A DNA stretch of 64,000 bases from Petaurus breviceps papuanus (lineage: Eukaryota > Chordata > Mammalia > Diprotodontia > Petauridae). Numbering within the stretch: position 1 is the first letter of the stretch; every line of letters begins with the position of its first letter. Shown here one piece after another: positions 41,585-52,329 of the stretch. The notes below the pieces were generated by a model that did no database searches, was not told where the DNA came from, and saw only the letters and a list, made by a program, of their open reading frames with translations. The translations under genes were made by a program, and so were the position numbers. The stretch is taken from the NCBI GenBank assembly GCA_028583685.1, contig JAMXIF010000016.1, positions 62,394-126,393 on the forward strand, given 5' to 3'.

Positions 41585-42122
41585 ACTTACTTCATATTAT
41601 GAGGATCAAACAAAAATAATGTAAGGAAAGTATGAGTTGTTTTCCCCACCCTACCCCCTATGTCTCTGGAGGCATCAGTTTCTAACTCTCTGACTCCAGA
41701 AGGTTTTGCACAATGTTACCTTGGATTAATACATCATTCTTGAGTCCTACTATATTTTACCTCTGCTCAGTTCACTTGCAGCCTGTTCTATTGGGTTCCA
41801 CTCTCTTTTTGTACCCTAAGCATAGAGTAAAAGCTTACCTATGTACTTCTAGAAGATGGGCTCCCTGTGTATTTCTTAGAGGCACTTGGGCAAGCAATAT
41901 ATTCAGCAGCCCTTGAGAGAGTGGCTGACCTAGAATTCTAGGGCTGGACACCAGCAGGGACTCTTAACCCAAGTTCATATTATTGTCTGTTTTCTGCTAG
42001 GATCCCTCGAAGCTAGGGGCAGGTAAAAGAAGCAGGGAATCTCCTTTTGTCAGCATGGCAGGTCAGAATCAAAAGTTCTAAGACTTTATAGATGCACAGG
42101 AAGTTTGCACTTATTCCAAAAA
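41585..42122. other. No recognisable gene or repeat
   Basis: About 0.5 kb unassigned; a 67-codon plus-strand frame at 41713-41916 has no supporting motif. Confidence 0.4.
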
Positions 42123-42124
42123 GA

Positions 42125-42204
42125 CAGTAGACTCCTTGAGGAAAGGAATTGTTTGGTTTTTCATCTTCGTATTCCCAGCACCTACCACAGTGTCTGGTAC
42201 ATTA

Positions 42205-42205
<1 letters not shown>
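42125..42205 (+). repeat. L2 3' end (sense)
   Basis: 'agactccttgaggaaaggaa', 'tattcccagcacctaccaca' and 'gtgtctggtacatta', then a TA repeat. Confidence 0.75.
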
Positions 42206-42280
<75 letters not shown>

Positions 42281-42282
42281 AA
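42206..42282. repeat. (TA)n microsatellite at the end of an L2
   Basis: Two near-pure TA blocks separated by 'aaataaa'. Confidence 0.95.
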
Positions 42283-42359
42283 AATCTGTACCTGTAGGGA
42301 ATGCTAGATGAAGATTCCCTCCACCAATGAATATCAGCAACTGTCCTGCATCTTAAACT

Positions 42360-42495
42360 CCATCAGTCAATATTAAGCACCTACTATGTGCCAGGCACTG
42401 TGACAAGCCAGTCTTGGAGAGTTACTTGGGGTTGCTAAAAGGTTGACTTACCCAGCATCACAAAGCCAGTAGGGAAACCTGGCTCCATCTGGATA
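42360..42495 (-). repeat. CORE-SINE with L2-like end (antisense)
   Basis: 'attaagcacctactatgtgc', 'caggcactgtgacaagccag', 'cagcatcacaaagccagtag'. Confidence 0.65.
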
Positions 42496-42884
42496 TAGAA
42501 AAGACTGACAGAAGGAAAACTCTCTGGGTGAATCACTATGTTCTGCTGATGTTCCTTTCATTATAGAAAGGCATCCAAGGTGAAGATATCTCCTCTGTTT
42601 CCTTAGGGGCATCTTGTTTGTTTGGTCACTATTTAAAGAGATGCTTGAGGTTGTTTCATGTCTAATAACACTAGGGAGTTGATTTGTTATGATTTCATGC
42701 TTCTGATTCAGAAAATGTTGACTTCTAGCACTTTTCTTCTAAGATTGCTTCCTTTTCCACTAGTACCACTCACAGTAGGAAATAAGGACCTGTTACCCTC
42801 CCCACACCATAAAGAAGGAACTGTCCCAATACTGCTCTGGCTTCTCCTGTCAAGAAAGTAGTTTGATACTTTATAAATGAGTGG
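42496..42884. other. No recognisable gene or repeat
   Basis: Unassigned. Confidence 0.4.
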
Positions 42885-43082
42885 TGTCAAACTCAAATAG
42901 AAATGCCCTCCTGCCAGCCATATATTGACTTGGAAAACCACAAATTAACATTCTCTATGTTGTATTGTATTTTTATTTATTTTGTTAAATACTTCCCAAT
43001 TACTTTTTTTATCTGGTTTGAAGTGAATATGGGAATTTTGCTGCCCACATGCAGCCTGTAGATCATATGTTTGAAACCTCTA
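42885..43082. mobile_element. hAT-type non-autonomous element, GTCAAACTC family, copy 3
   Basis: 'ggtgtcaaactcaaatagaa', 'tattgacttggaaaaccaca', 'ttgtatttttatttattttg' and right end 'atatgtttgaaacctc'; the two ends are imperfect inverted repeats. Confidence 0.65.
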
Positions 43083-43243
43083 TTTACGCTATGGTGGTAG
43101 GGACTTACTATTACCCCTTCTGGGAATATTTGCTTTTTGCTTTGGAGATTACAAATAAATTCATTTACGCTAAGACATTAGGGACAAAATTTTACTCTTT
43201 CTTGGAATATTTGCTTTATTATTTTAGGAGCAACAAAAAGAAA
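43082..43243 (+). repeat. Imperfect 81-bp tandem duplication
   Basis: 'tttacgct' begins each unit (43083 and 43164) and both contain a 'tagggac' block and 'ggaatatttgcttt'. Because 81 is a multiple of three, a small plus-strand frame (43049-43261) runs through both, but its Tyr/Phe-rich sequence is not evidence of a protein. Confidence 0.65.
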
Positions 43244-43315
43244 CCATGCTTAACACAGTGAAATAAAACCCTAATGGTAGTATTTCAGACATCAGTTAAA
43301 GAAACCACAACACAT

Positions 43316-43457
43316 GGCCAGCTAGGTGGTGCAGTCAATAGGGCACCAGCCCTGAAGTCAGGAGGACCTGAGTTCAAATTTGACCTTAGACCCTTGACAC
43401 TTAACTAGCACTTAATCACAATTCTGCCTTCCCCCCTCCAAAAAAGAAAAGAAAAGA
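43316..43457 (+). repeat. MAR1 SINE (sense) with 18-bp target-site duplication
   Basis: 'ggccagctaggtggtgcagt', 'gggcaccagccctgaagtca', 'ggaggacctgagttcaaatt' and a GAAAA-type tail; slightly shortened internally. Flanks 'aaagaaaccacaacacat' (43298-43315) and its copy at 43458-43475 match at 17 of 18. Confidence 0.93.
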
Positions 43458-43559
43458 AAAGAAACCACAGCACATAGGTGGCCTCCAATTCAACGTATAG
43501 ATAGGCAAGGCCAGTCTAGTTCTAAGTTTTCTGATCTCAAAGAACTCCTCTTGAAAATC

Positions 43560-43692
43560 TCTAGAAAATTCACACTTGATCAAAATCCAATTTCCCTATG
43601 GTTATCTCAGGCACAGTGATCTCTGTAAGAAGTTTTTCCCATCCCTCCTTAATCTTAGTGCCTTCCCTCTGAGACTACCCCTAATTTATCCC

Positions 43693-43730
<38 letters not shown>

Positions 43731-43805
43731 ATACATATATATATATATATATATATTTGTACATTTGCTGACATAGTTTGTTGTGCATTTTAAATTGTAG
43801 TAAGT
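43560..43805 (+). mobile_element. L2 3' region (sense) with microsatellite
   Basis: 'cttaatcttagtgccttccc', 'cctaatttatccc' and 'tgtacatttgctgacatagt' are L2 3' blocks interrupted by the TA/TG repeat at 43692-43757. Confidence 0.65.
43692..43757. repeat. (TA)n(TG)n(TA)n microsatellite
   Basis: TA block, TG block, TA block, all near pure. Confidence 0.95.
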
Positions 43806-44214
43806 GTTCAGTGGATCCATTTGGTGCTTGAGTGTGTCCTCTCTGGGTTTCTGGATGAGTCATCTGGGAGAAGAGTTCCTCGAGATCTTTTATTTATTTT
43901 CTTTTTTGTATGAAATGTACCATCTTCCTGTGCCCAGAATTCTTTAAAGGAAATATCACTTCCAAAACATCATATTGTCCCAAGTGGTAGCCATCACTGA
44001 CTCCTCCAGATCATGGGGGCAGACACATACTCAAGATTACATGCTGGCAAGCGTACTACCCACCACAAACAAAGCTTGAATGCAGCGAAGGGCATTTACT
44101 TTATGAATTAAGAACTCTTGATGATCGGTGAGAAATTGTAGAGAATCCCTCTGTGCACATTTTTGAGAATTAAGAAGTACGGTGTCTTACTGTGTATAAT
44201 CGGAGGTATCATCT
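43806..44214. other. No recognisable gene or repeat
   Basis: About 400 bases of single-copy-looking DNA between two pieces of L2. Confidence 0.4.
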
Positions 44215-44340
44215 AAGTATAAGGCAAACTCCTTGAGGACAGGGATTTTTTTTTTTTTGCCTTTGTACGCCCTGGTTAGTGCCTTCATAGAGTCACAAAA
44301 CCCGAGATGTAGATGGGGCCTCGGAGACAATCTAATATTT
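44215..44340. repeat. L2 3' end (sense) followed by MIR head (antisense)
   Basis: 'caaactccttgaggacaggg' and 'ggttagtgccttcatag' are L2; 'acccgagatgtagatggggc' and 'ctcggagacaatctaat' are antisense MIR, cut by the next SINE. Confidence 0.55.
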
Positions 44341-44344
44341 TGTT

Positions 44345-44605
44345 TTTGTTACTCTATTGTTTTTCAATTGCTCCTGATGCATTGTGACCCCATTTGGGGT
44401 GTTCTTGGCAAAAATACTCGAGTGGTTTTCCATTTCCTTCTCCAACTCATTTTACAGATGAAGAAACTGAGGCAAACAATTAAGTGACTTGCTCAGGGTC
44501 ACACAACTAGGAAGTGTCTGAGGCCAGATCTGAACTCAGGGAGAGGAGTCTTCCTGACTCTAGGTCTGGTACTCTATCCACTTCCCTACCTAGTTTCCAG
44601 GAAAT
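44345..44605 (-). repeat. RTE-tailed SINE (antisense), near full length
   Basis: 'cattgtgaccccatttgggg', 'ttacagatgaagaaactgag', 'cagggtcacacaactaggaa', 'ctgaggccagatctgaactc' and 'actctatccacttccctacc'. Confidence 0.88.
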
Positions 44606-44754
44606 AGGGTATAGGCCTCTAAAAGCGATGATGAGCAGAATGCCCAAACAAATATTCCCAAAAGAGAAATCTCAACATATCAAACACAAAAATGACAGTC
44701 AATAGTTAAGGTAAATGACATTTGGTTTTTAGTCTTAATCTAGTCTAACACATA

Positions 44755-45187
44755 CTTAAACAAGAATTCCCTCTATGACACATCCAACAAATGGTCATCC
44801 AGTGTTGCTTGGAGGTTTACTATGAGGAGAAACATGTCTCCCAGGGCATTCCATTTCACTTTTAGATATCTCCGTTGGGAAGTTTTTCCTTAAGTCAAAC
44901 GTACGTTGGCTTATTTGCAATATTCTGTCATTACTCCCAGTTCTGCTCTCTCTAGCCAAACAGTCCTTCTAGTCCCTCTTTTATGTGACAGCCCCTTGAA
45001 TAATTGAAGACAGCTATTATATTCCCCCTGAGTGGTCTTTTCCAAAAACTAAGTATCTCCAGTTTCTTCTGGTGAACTGTCCATGGCATGAACTCTTCAA
45101 TGTCCTATTTGTCTTTTTCTGATTGTTTGTTAATAGCTTTCCTGAAAGGCAGTGACCAGAACTGAGGACAGTATACCTGATGAGGCA
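44755..45187 (-). mobile_element. L3/CR1 3' region (antisense)
   Basis: 'ccagttctgctctctctagc', 'agtccctcttttatgtgaca', 'gccccttgaataattgaaga', 'cttttccaaaaactaagtat', 'gtgaccagaactgaggacag' follow the reverse of the L3 3' region block by block. Confidence 0.75.
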
Positions 45188-45495
45188 TCCCCTGGGAGCC
45201 TTGCTCCACCAGCTTCTCTTGGTCTCATGGTCACAACTTGGTAGCCGCTAGGCATGTAGCTGACTAGCCTCAGTTGGTTATTATGGCATTGCTCTGTTGG
45301 TGTCAATCTCTCAATAGCTCCTGGGTCTTTGCTCCTAATTCTATTTTGTGAATTTAGTCTCTTCAGAATCAGCTGTTAGCCATCTTTGTTCTATTTGGTG
45401 TAAAGGTGTCAAATTGGTGGAGTGTAAGCTATGGAAGTTCCCATTGATAGGTCAGGCTAAGGTCAAAGTTAGGTCTCTTCTTTTCAACCCCTATG
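45188..45495. other. No recognisable gene or repeat
   Basis: About 300 unassigned bases. Confidence 0.4.
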
Positions 45496-45497
45496 TC

Positions 45498-45722
45498 TAA
45501 AACAGAGTTTTTAACCTCTATTTGTGTTATAGAGTCCTTTAATAGCCTGGGAAGCCAGGGACCCCTTCCCAGAATGATGTCTTTAAATACATAAAATAAA
45601 ACACATAAAATTACAAAGGAAATCAATGATATTGAAATACAGCTATCAAAAAAGTAAAACAAAACAACATCTAGCCCCTCACCCCCCGATTCACAGACCT
45701 CTAGTCTCTAGAGGGAGATTGC
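45498..45722. mobile_element. GGTTCTTAAC hAT-type transposon (inverted relative to 12605)
   Basis: 'agagtttttaacctctattt', 'tagcctgggaagccagggac', 'agaatgatgtctttaaatac', 'ataaaataaaacacataaaa' are the family blocks in reverse orientation. Confidence 0.65.
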
Positions 45723-46009
45723 AACTCTCTATTTCCAGATAACTATCCCATTTATAATTAGATATTCCTAAGATTCTCTCTGGCTTAGTATGTAAATTAA
45801 TTTGAACCAGAAAAAACAAGATAAGCCAAAGAATCAAGACCATCACTCCCTTGCCTACCTAGTCTCCATTCCTTCCTTGATATGCATACCTGTCAGGTGG
45901 CTTTGGTGCTTTATTTTGGCTAGCAAAAACCTCACACCAATATTGATAAATGTAAATAAAACCTAGTCAACCAGGTTCACAGTCCCAGAATAAACCATTA
46001 CTCTTCACT

Positions 46010-46195
46010 GTCCTTCACAACTCATACATAGTCAATTGTTGGGGCTGTCAATTCTAACTCTATAGCATCTAGGGCACACTTACTTTCTCCCCACTCACAC
46101 AACCATCACACTAGTTCAGGGTCTTATCACCTCTCACCTGGATTATTGACTATTGCAATAGGCTTCTAATTGGTCTTCATGCTTCTTGGATTGAA
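46010..46195 (+). mobile_element. L2 fragment (sense)
   Basis: 'tctaactctatagcatctag', 'ttatcacctctcacctggat' and 'gcaataggcttctaattggt' are the L2 sequence downstream of the reverse-transcriptase region. Confidence 0.75.
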
Positions 46196-46209
46196 AATAT
46201 GAACCGCCC

Positions 46210-46420
46210 ATGGACAGGATGGCCAAAAAGCAATTTCTACTTCTTTTTTAAAGACTTGAGGGTTTTAATGGATTAAGTCAATATGAGTCATCAGAGTATT
46301 ATGATAGTCAAAAAGTTTATGCAGTTCGAGGCTGTATTAATAGAAACAGTGTCCAGAAGTAGAGATGTGATTATTTCCACTGTACTCTTAGTCAGACACA
46401 TTGGCACTGCAGACATACTC
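46210..46420 (+). mobile_element. L3/CR1 fragment (sense)
   Basis: 'gaggctgtattaatagaaac', 'agtgtccagaagtagagatg' and 'tccactgtactcttagtcag' match the L3 second-frame 3' part. Confidence 0.55.
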
Positions 46421-46609
46421 CACTAATAGCCATTTATTTCTTCTTTGAAAACAAAATATTAGGTGAAATAATATTACAAGGGGGAAGTAAGTTCCGTAAT
46501 ATCAACATTCCATATCAGTGATAGGCTAAAAGATGTAACAATGAGGATTTATGACCTTAGAAGTACACCCAGACCTCCCCCTTCATTAAAACAAAAACAA
46601 GAAGAATTT

Positions 46610-48127
46610 TTACTTGCTCCTGAATTCTCCCAACCTAATTATATGTCTCCTCCCTTTCACAGCCAAATTCCTAGAAAATATTAGTACACTTGCTTACATT
46701 TCCTTACCTCCCACTCATTTCTCAGCGCTTTGCAATCTGTTTTCTGACTCTATTTCTTGACTAAAATTGCTCTAGCCAAGGTTATCGATCTCTTAATTAA
46801 GAAATCCTCCAGCCTTTTCTTAGTCCTCTTCCTTCATGGCCTCTCTGCAGCATGTGGCACTGTTGACCTCTCTCTTCTCATTCCTGGGTTTTCAGGACAA
46901 TTCTCTCTGATCCTCCAACTTCTGAATATACCTTTTCAGGTTTTTTTGGAGGATCATCATCCATATCCCACCTCCTCTGCCTGAGTATACCCTAAGACTC
47001 TCTCTTGGGCCTCCTTCCTGTCTTTCTCTACATTCTCTCTCTTGATGATCTCATTAGGACCCATGGATTCAGTTATCATTTCTATGCAGATGGTTCTCAA
47101 ATCTACTGTACATATACAACCCTCCCCCTCTTGTTACCTGCTATTTTAACATCTCTAGCCCAACATATTCAAAACAGAGCTCATTATCTTTCCCCCTAAA
47201 CCCACCCCTCTTCCTATACTCCCTATTTCTGCTGAAGATCTTTTCAATCAGGTTCAAAGCCTTGGAGTCAACTTTGATTCTTAACTTTTCTTCACTCCTT
47301 GTGTCCAATCATTGCTTAGTCTTGTCAGTTCTAATTCTACAGCATCTGTTATTTTCTTTCAACTTCCATGGCAACCACCCTAGTTCAAAATTTCATCACC
47401 TCTCACCTGAACTATTGATTATTGCAATAGTTTTCTAACTGGTCTCCTGCTTCTAGACTCTCTTCCTATTCACCCTCCATATTGATAACAAGTTGATATT
47501 CTTAAAATGCAGATCTGATAATGTCAGCTTCTTCTGACAATTTAAAGCACATTACTTATTATTATTATTTATTAATATTATTAATGTAAATACTGAATCT
47601 AATTATTTTAATTAAATTCATTTGATAGTAATATTTAATCAATTTAGAATTATATAATTTATTATTGTATGTAATATATACATATCTCAATTATATTATG
47701 TCTCATTATACACAATATTATAATATATTAATACTTAATATTTTAAATTGTTATTGATTTATTGTTTATTACTATATTTTTAATTATTCAAATTACTGTC
47801 TGCTCATACTCTATGTTCTACCCCAATTGGCCTACTTACTGTTTCCTGTCGACAACACTCTATCTTCTAACTCTTTGCCTTTGTACATGTCTCCCATGCT
47901 TGAAATGCTTACCCTTGGAGTCTCCAGTTCCAATCAAGGCTCAGCTCAGACTCCATTTCCTAAATGATACCTTTCCTGATGTCCCCTATTGTTAGCATAC
48001 TCCTCAACCCCTATATGTTATCTTATATTTGCTTTGTAGGTATTTGATATTTACTCATCTATGAACATGTTGAATTTCCTCCCCTCCCCCTATTAGAGTA
48101 TAAGCTCTTAAAAATTGGGACTGACAC
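46610..48127 (+). mobile_element. Long L2 copy (sense), about 1.5 kb with an AT-rich insert
   Basis: Ordered L2 second-frame blocks: 'attgctctagccaaggttat', 'gcagcatgtggcactgttga', 'ttatcatttctatgcagatg', 'ttcatcacctctcacctgaa', then after an AT-rich interval 'caaggctcagctcagactcc' and 'tattagagtataagctctta'. The frame near 47005-47199 recalls the FHFYADG motif region of L2 reverse transcriptase. Degraded by stops and indels. Confidence 0.85.
47556..47780. repeat. AT-rich low-complexity interval inside L2
   Basis: Almost pure A/T with TTATTA and AATATTA units; probably expanded from an L2-internal seed. Confidence 0.85.
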
Positions 48128-48134
48128 TTTGAAC

Positions 48135-48520
48135 CAGAGATTCCACCACTAGACACATGTCCCAAGAAGGTCATTAAAAAGAAAAAACATTCATCACATA
48201 GGCCAAAATATTTATAGTTTTACTTTTCTTGGTAGCAAAGGACTGGAAACAAACTAGAAGCTCATTGATTAAAAGATGGTAAACAGATTGTGCTACATGA
48301 ACATAATGGAATGTTGCCATATTGTAAAAATGACAAGTATGGTAAATTACAGAGAGCATGGGAAAGACTTACATGAACTGATGCAAAGTAAAACCAAAAA
48401 AATAATATTCACAATGACTACAACAATGTAAATAGAAAGAGCCTCAAGTAGAAAGCAATAGAAAGTTAATATGGCAGCATTATTAAAAAAACAAAAAGAC
48501 AAGCATTACTCCAAAGAAGA
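48135..48520 (+). mobile_element. L1 ORF2 3' end fragment (sense)
   Basis: 'aaatatttatagttttactt', 'ttggtagcaaaggactggaa', 'acataatggaatgttgccat', 'gaaagacttacatgaactga' and 'gatgcaaagtaaaaccaaaa' match the end of L1 ORF2 and start of its 3'UTR, diverged more than the copy at 39174. Confidence 0.8.
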
Positions 48521-48524
48521 GGTA

Positions 48525-49894
48525 TCAGCCAGTGAGTTGATAAGCATTTATTAAGTGCCTACTATATGCCATGTATTCTGTTAGGGGCTGGGGATACAAG
48601 AAAGGGAAAATACAGTCCTTGTTCTCTAGGAGCTCTCAATCTAATGGGAAAGACAACATGAAAACAATTACATGCAAAGAAGAAGCATGCAGGAAAAATT
48701 GGAGATAATCAACAAAGGGAAAACAATAGCCCTAAGGATCAGAAAAGGCTTCTGGAAGAAGGTTGGATTTCAGTTGAGACTTGAAAGAAGGCAGGAGGAG
48801 GATGGAGAGAATTCTAGGCATGGGGAATATTTTCTAGTGAAAATGCTCAGAATCAGAATATGGAGTGCCTTGTTCAAGGAACAGTGTGTAAGCTAATGTT
48901 ACAAGATCACAGAGTATGTGGGAATGAGTAAGGTGTGATAATGCTTGAGAGATAAGAGGAGGCCAGACTGTGAGAGACTTTGATTGCCAAATAAAGGATT
49001 TTATATTTTATCCTGGAGGTGACATGGAGCCACTGGGAGGTGGAAGGGAGAGACATGGTCAGACCTATCCCTTAAAAAAATTAATTTGATAGCTGAATGG
49101 AAAACATAATGAAGTGGAGAAATACTTGAGGTAGGGAGACCAAACTGCAAGCAATTGGCAAAAGCATGAGATACTAAGGTCTTGCAACAGTGTTACTGTG
49201 TAAGAGGAGGGAAGCAGGCATATCAGGAAGGTAAAATCTATAGGACTTGGCAATGGATTGGATATGGGGGATGAGAGAGAGTGAAGAGTTGGGGCTAACA
49301 TCTAGGTTGAAAGGCTAGCATTGGGAGAATGGTGGCACCCTCAATAGTAATAGGGATGTTAGGAAAAGGGAAAACATTGGGGGAAAGAGAATGAGTTCAG
49401 TTTTGGACATGTTAAGCTTAAGATGTCTATGGAACATCCTGTTTAAAATGCCCAATAGGCAGGTGGAGATGTGAATCTAGAGGTTAGGAGAGATATTTAG
49501 GCTAGATAAAATCAAAGAATCATTAGCATAGAGATGCTAATTGAATCCAGGGGAACTGATTAAATTAACAAGTGAAATAATATAGAAGAAGAAAAGAGAG
49601 CCCAGAATAGAGCCCTGGTCATGATTAGCAGGATGACTTGGATGAATCCAGCATAGGAGACTGATAAGTGGTCAGACAGGTAGAAAGAAAATCAGGAAAA
49701 AGGAGTGTCACAGAAACCTAGAAAGAAAAGAATATCAAGGAGAATAGGATAATAAAGTTTCAAAGTCTTCAGAGAAGTCAAGAAGGATGAAGATTGAGAA
49801 AAGACCATTAGCTTTGTCAGTTAAAAGATAATTGATAACTTTGGACTGAGAGGTTTTGGTCAAATGATGAAGCCAGACTGTTGAGAGTTAAGGT

Positions 49895-49942
<48 letters not shown>

Positions 49943-51430
49943 GANNNNNNNNNNNNNNNNNNNNNNNNNNNNNNNNNNNNNNNNNNNNNNNNNNNNNNNN
50001 NNNNNNNNNNNNNNNNNNNNNNNNNNNNNNNNNNNNNNNNNNNNACAGAGAGAGAGAGAGAGAGAGACAGAGAGACAGAGAGACAGAGAGACAGAGAGAG
50101 AGAGAATGGAAGTACCTATTGTAGATGGCCTTCTCAAGAAGTAGAGTCCCTAAAGAAAGGATGGATAGGTTGAGGTTTTTTTTTTGAGAATGGAGGACAT
50201 AAGGGCATGTTTGTGGGTAGTAAGGAAGCGACTATTAGAAAGAAAGTGAACATAAGTGAGAGAGTGGAGATGATGGAAGGGGTAATAGACTAGAGAAGAT
50301 GAGATGGAATGAGATCACTTGGCATGTAGAGGGCTTTAGAAAAGGATCACCTCTTTATCTGAGAAAGGAATGAAGAAGATAGTGGCAGAAAGCATCTGGG
50401 AGATGTGAAGAGAGGAACAGGGGGGGGAAAGGAAGCCCTTAGTGAATGGTCTAAATGTTTTCATTGAAAAATGAGGCAAGGTACAAGCTAAGAGGGATAG
50501 GAGAGAGGAAGCTATGAAAGATTTAAGGAGGAATGAAAAAGTTTGGAAAAACTATTCTGATGAGTGGAACAGTGAGTTAATTGGGAAAATGTAACAGGAT
50601 TGCCTTGCTGCAGTAAGGGCTCAGTTTAAATTACGTAACATAAATTTGTAATGGGCCCATCTGGTATAGCTTCATGATCTTCTTTAGATTCATTTTATTG
50701 CATGTGAGAGGGAACAAAGGCAGTGGATGATGAAATCACACCAGGGTTGAAGTTTAGCAGGATGAGAGCAGCAATGGGATAGGGGAGTAAAGGGCTCAAG
50801 AGAAGAGCACAGTGTAGAGCTGAACGGGTTTACCAGGGGTCAAGATGGAGGAGAGTATAGTTTGTGCAGGAATGATGGCCTGGGAAATAACTGAGGGGTC
50901 AAAGGATTAGAAATCACAATGAGAGTAAAAGAAAGGACTTGGGATTATAAGACAGGTGGAGAGGTGGGGTGATAACAGACTGTGATCAGGGAAGGGAATT
51001 TCAAAGTTCATGAACATGAAAGTGGTACATCAATGGGTGATGGTAAGATCAAGGGTGTGACTATCTTTGTGTGTAGTTGAGATGAAGTGGAGGAATAGGT
51101 TATGTGAAATAAGTTAGGAGCTCTGAGGTTAGAACCCTTGATAGAGTATCACTATGTGTGTTGAAGTCCCCTAATATGAGAGCAGGAGCTGGGGAAGAGA
51201 AAAAATTTATGAGTCAGACACTGAACTCCTTGAAGAAAGAAGGAGAATGACCTGGAAGTTAGCAGTCAACAGCTACCAGAATGTTTCGGGGTGGTAGAAA
51301 TGGAATGATTGAACCTCAAAGGATGAGAGGTTACTTTAGTTGTGGTGGTGGAGGGAGGACCTGGAAGTGGATTATAGAGAGCAAGAAATAGCCAACTCTC
51401 CCTCTACAGTCAGTGAATCGGGGGGATGGA
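48525..51430 (-). mobile_element. Near-complete L2 (antisense), about 2.8 kb
   Basis: Starts with the L2 terminus ('aagcatttattaagtgccta', 'ttctctaggagctctcaatc') and continues without a change of family: 'ggatttcagttgagacttga', 'tttatcctggaggtgacatg', 'agttcagttttggacatgtt', 'agaagtcaagaaggatgaag', then past the GA repeat 'tattgtagatggccttctca', 'gaatgagatcacttggcatg', 'tgccttgctgcagtaagggc'. Blocks such as 'agaatcattagcatagagat' are the reverse of the reverse-transcriptase YADD region. No frame is open. Confidence 0.85.
49899..50105. repeat. (GA)n microsatellite containing an assembly gap
   Basis: GA and GACA units on both sides of exactly 100 Ns (49945-50044). Exactly 100 Ns is a common placeholder for a gap of unknown length. 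It expanded from a purine-rich part of antisense L2. Confidence 0.97.
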
Positions 51431-51975
51431 TGAAAGTGCAGGCAGCACGGAAACGAGGGTCAGGGAGGCTGTGTCATTAGAAGGGAACAGCTCTCTCTCT
51501 CTCTTGCTCCCTCCTCCCTGTTCTCCCTCTCTTCCTTCATTCCCTTCTCTCTCTTTTCCCCTCCTTTCCCCATCATTTCTCTATTGTTTAACACATCAAT
51601 CTAATTACTCCATTTCCAGCACCCTGCACAGGTCCTTTTCCTATGCCATCTGCTCAGTCCTATAATGACCTCATACTCTATTGATGCCAAGCTACCTCCC
51701 CTGTTTCTTCAAAGGCTGTCTTATGGTCCTGCCCCCATCATGAAGTCAGCTTCTAATAAGGGGAAACAGAAGAATGATTTCTTCCTTGTTTTCACATAAT
51801 CTACCATCATCCACTTAAGCAAGATGGCATTTCCAAAAATGACATAAAAATCTATCTGTTCCCAAGATATTGAAAGACAGAAACAGAGATGGAGAGGTAG
51901 AGAGCCAGAAAGAATAAGAGAACCCTCTACCGCTTCTTGGTCACCCTTCCCTGTAAACTCCTTTTCAGTAGGAAA
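51431..51975. other. Unassigned; CT-rich part at 51490-51580
   Basis: A polypyrimidine stretch (TCTC, CCCT units) follows the L2 end; the rest is unassigned. Confidence 0.4.
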
Positions 51976-52160
51976 CCTGTATTATTATAATATATTATTA
52001 ATAATATTAATTGTGTTTAATAATTATTTATTCAAAATTTAATAATAAATTATTTCTTATTGATTATATATTATATAATATACATTACATAATATAATTT
52101 ATGTTATATATAATAAATAACTTTTAATAATAAAATCAATAATGTTAATATAGTAACAAT
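51976..52160. repeat. AT-rich low-complexity block
   Basis: Nearly only A and T, with TTATTA, AATAAT and TATATA units. Confidence 0.9.
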
Positions 52161-52329
52161 AGTTCACATTTCTATAGTTCTTGTAGAACAAAATTCATAA
52201 TGAGAGGATGATGGTGATGGTATTGTTGAGAACAAACAAATGGTGAAAGACACTGTAATAAACATTAATTTAGTGCAGACCACCAAGACTATGAGTTTCA
52301 AAGTCAAGCACCCTACTGTACCTGGTTCT

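Noticed and set aside
51976-52160. AT-rich blocks here and at 47556-47780 as matrix attachment or replication origin
   Set aside because: Composition alone is not enough; both look like expanded simple sequence next to LINEs.
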